From assembly GCA_934474025.1 (NCBI GenBank), contig CAKSMF010000008.1:1-59977 (forward strand): a stretch of DNA of 59,977 bases, in the 5' to 3' direction. A model generated the notes under the pieces. It ran no database searches. It was given only the letters and a program-made list of their open reading frames with translations, and was not told the DNA's origin. Of the stretch, positions 59,685-59,977 are shown piece by piece (position 1 is the stretch's first letter; each line of letters begins with the position of its first letter). The position numbers were made by a program, and so were the translations under genes. Origin of the DNA: an uncultured Ruminococcus sp. (GTDB lineage: Bacteria; Bacillota; Clostridia; Oscillospirales; Ruminococcaceae).

Positions 59685-59977
59685 ATGGCAACAAATTTGA
59701 TATATTTCGTGATAACAACGGCTATAACAATCGCAATAGGAATAATAAGCTATTTTCTGAAGCGTACAATGGACAAAATTGACAAGCTGGATGAAGAAAT
59801 GTATAACAGTCGTGAGACACAATATTCGCTTTCGGAAAAATATGCCACAAAAGCAGAAGTAGCCGAAATAAAGGCAAATATGCAGAAACTCAGCGATAAT
59901 ATAGACTATATAAAAGAACATACAACCAAAAATGAAGACTTTATCCGTGTGATGACACGACTTGAGAATAAAATCGA
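59685..59977 (+). CDS. Phage membrane/coiled-coil protein, 3' end outside window
   Basis: ATG 59685 behind AGGTGG; the frame is open to the end of the window (97 codons). One membrane segment (about residues 4-24) is followed by a coiled coil (RTMDKIDKLDEEMYNSRETQYSL and AEVAEIKANMQKLSDNIDYIKEH). In Mu-like phages a holin or a membrane accessory gene stands here. It lies just after the terminator, so it likely has another promoter or is under Mor control. Confidence 0.6.
   Translation, partial: MATNLIYFVITTAITIAIGIISYFLKRTMDKIDKLDEEMYNSRETQYSLSEKYATKAEVAEIKANMQKLSDNIDYIKEHTTKNEDFIRVMTRLENKI

Noticed and set aside
1..59977. CRISPR array or rRNA operon
   Set aside because: No regular repeat-spacer series and no rRNA sequence were seen.

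Overview
The window is a piece of a spore-forming, low-GC Gram-positive chromosome, most like an anaerobic gut Clostridium-class bacterium of the Ruminococcus/Oscillospiraceae type. This is inferred from AT-rich DNA with strong AGGAGG ribosome sites, sporulation genes (sigG, spoIIM, spoIIP, gerW, a DacF-like carboxypeptidase), a type III glutamine synthetase, an S-box metK, SpoIIP/ScpAB/Prp-type Firmicutes genes and a dnaG-rpoD pair. No 16S rRNA is present, so the genus is an inference.

Layout. (1) 1-4285: the right end of a siphovirus-like prophage, with tail-tip genes carrying BspA-like and GLUG-like modules, holin, tail-fibre-like protein and an M15 peptidase endolysin. It stops next to the 3' end of the tmRNA gene (ssrA, 4481-4848, minus), a common integration site. 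(2) 5181-8046: MATE transporter behind an attenuator-like leader, a DUF4238 gene and tRNA-Trp. (3) 8334-13016: Nudix hydrolase, sigG, a YesL-like membrane protein, SpoIIM and proC. (4) 13262-17714: glutamine synthetase III, HD protein, and a GH13 glycosidase fused to DUF1653. (5) 17773-22688: L21-Prp-L27-Obg-MrnC-YebC-GNAT-MntP on the plus strand. (6) 22730-25868: deacetylase, SpoIIP and tRNA-Arg. (7) 25991-32761: a long minus-strand run M50 protease-scpA-scpB-DUF2953-gerW-dacF-rluB-metA. (8) 32915-40297: rpmB, a duplicated zinc-ribbon protein, a C39-like lipoprotein, metK with its SAM-I riboswitch, a phosphatase-like protein and a two-component system. (9) 40458-51231: GGDEF/EAL protein, phosphofructokinase, phosphohexomutase, rpmE, YigZ, dgt, dnaG and rpoD, with a previously unassigned structured leader between dnaG and rpoD. 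(10) about 51400 to the end: the left part of a Mu-like transposable prophage: ImmA, repressor, Rha, HTH proteins, MuA-type transposase, MuB-type ATPase, GemA-like and Mor-like regulators.

The most interesting signal is in the Mu-like prophage. Its transposase and its GemA-like gene each contain one in-frame TAG inside otherwise intact conserved sequence, and no gene in the prophage uses TAG as its terminal stop. The 49 chromosomal genes examined here end in TAA (33) or TGA (16) and never TAG. This pattern fits a phage that reads TAG as an amino acid, with glutamine fitting both sites, although two amber mutations in a decaying prophage remain possible. Other candidates worth checking are the structured dnaG-rpoD leader RNA, the competing-hairpin leader of the MATE gene, and the mntP ribosome site buried in a terminator-like hairpin.
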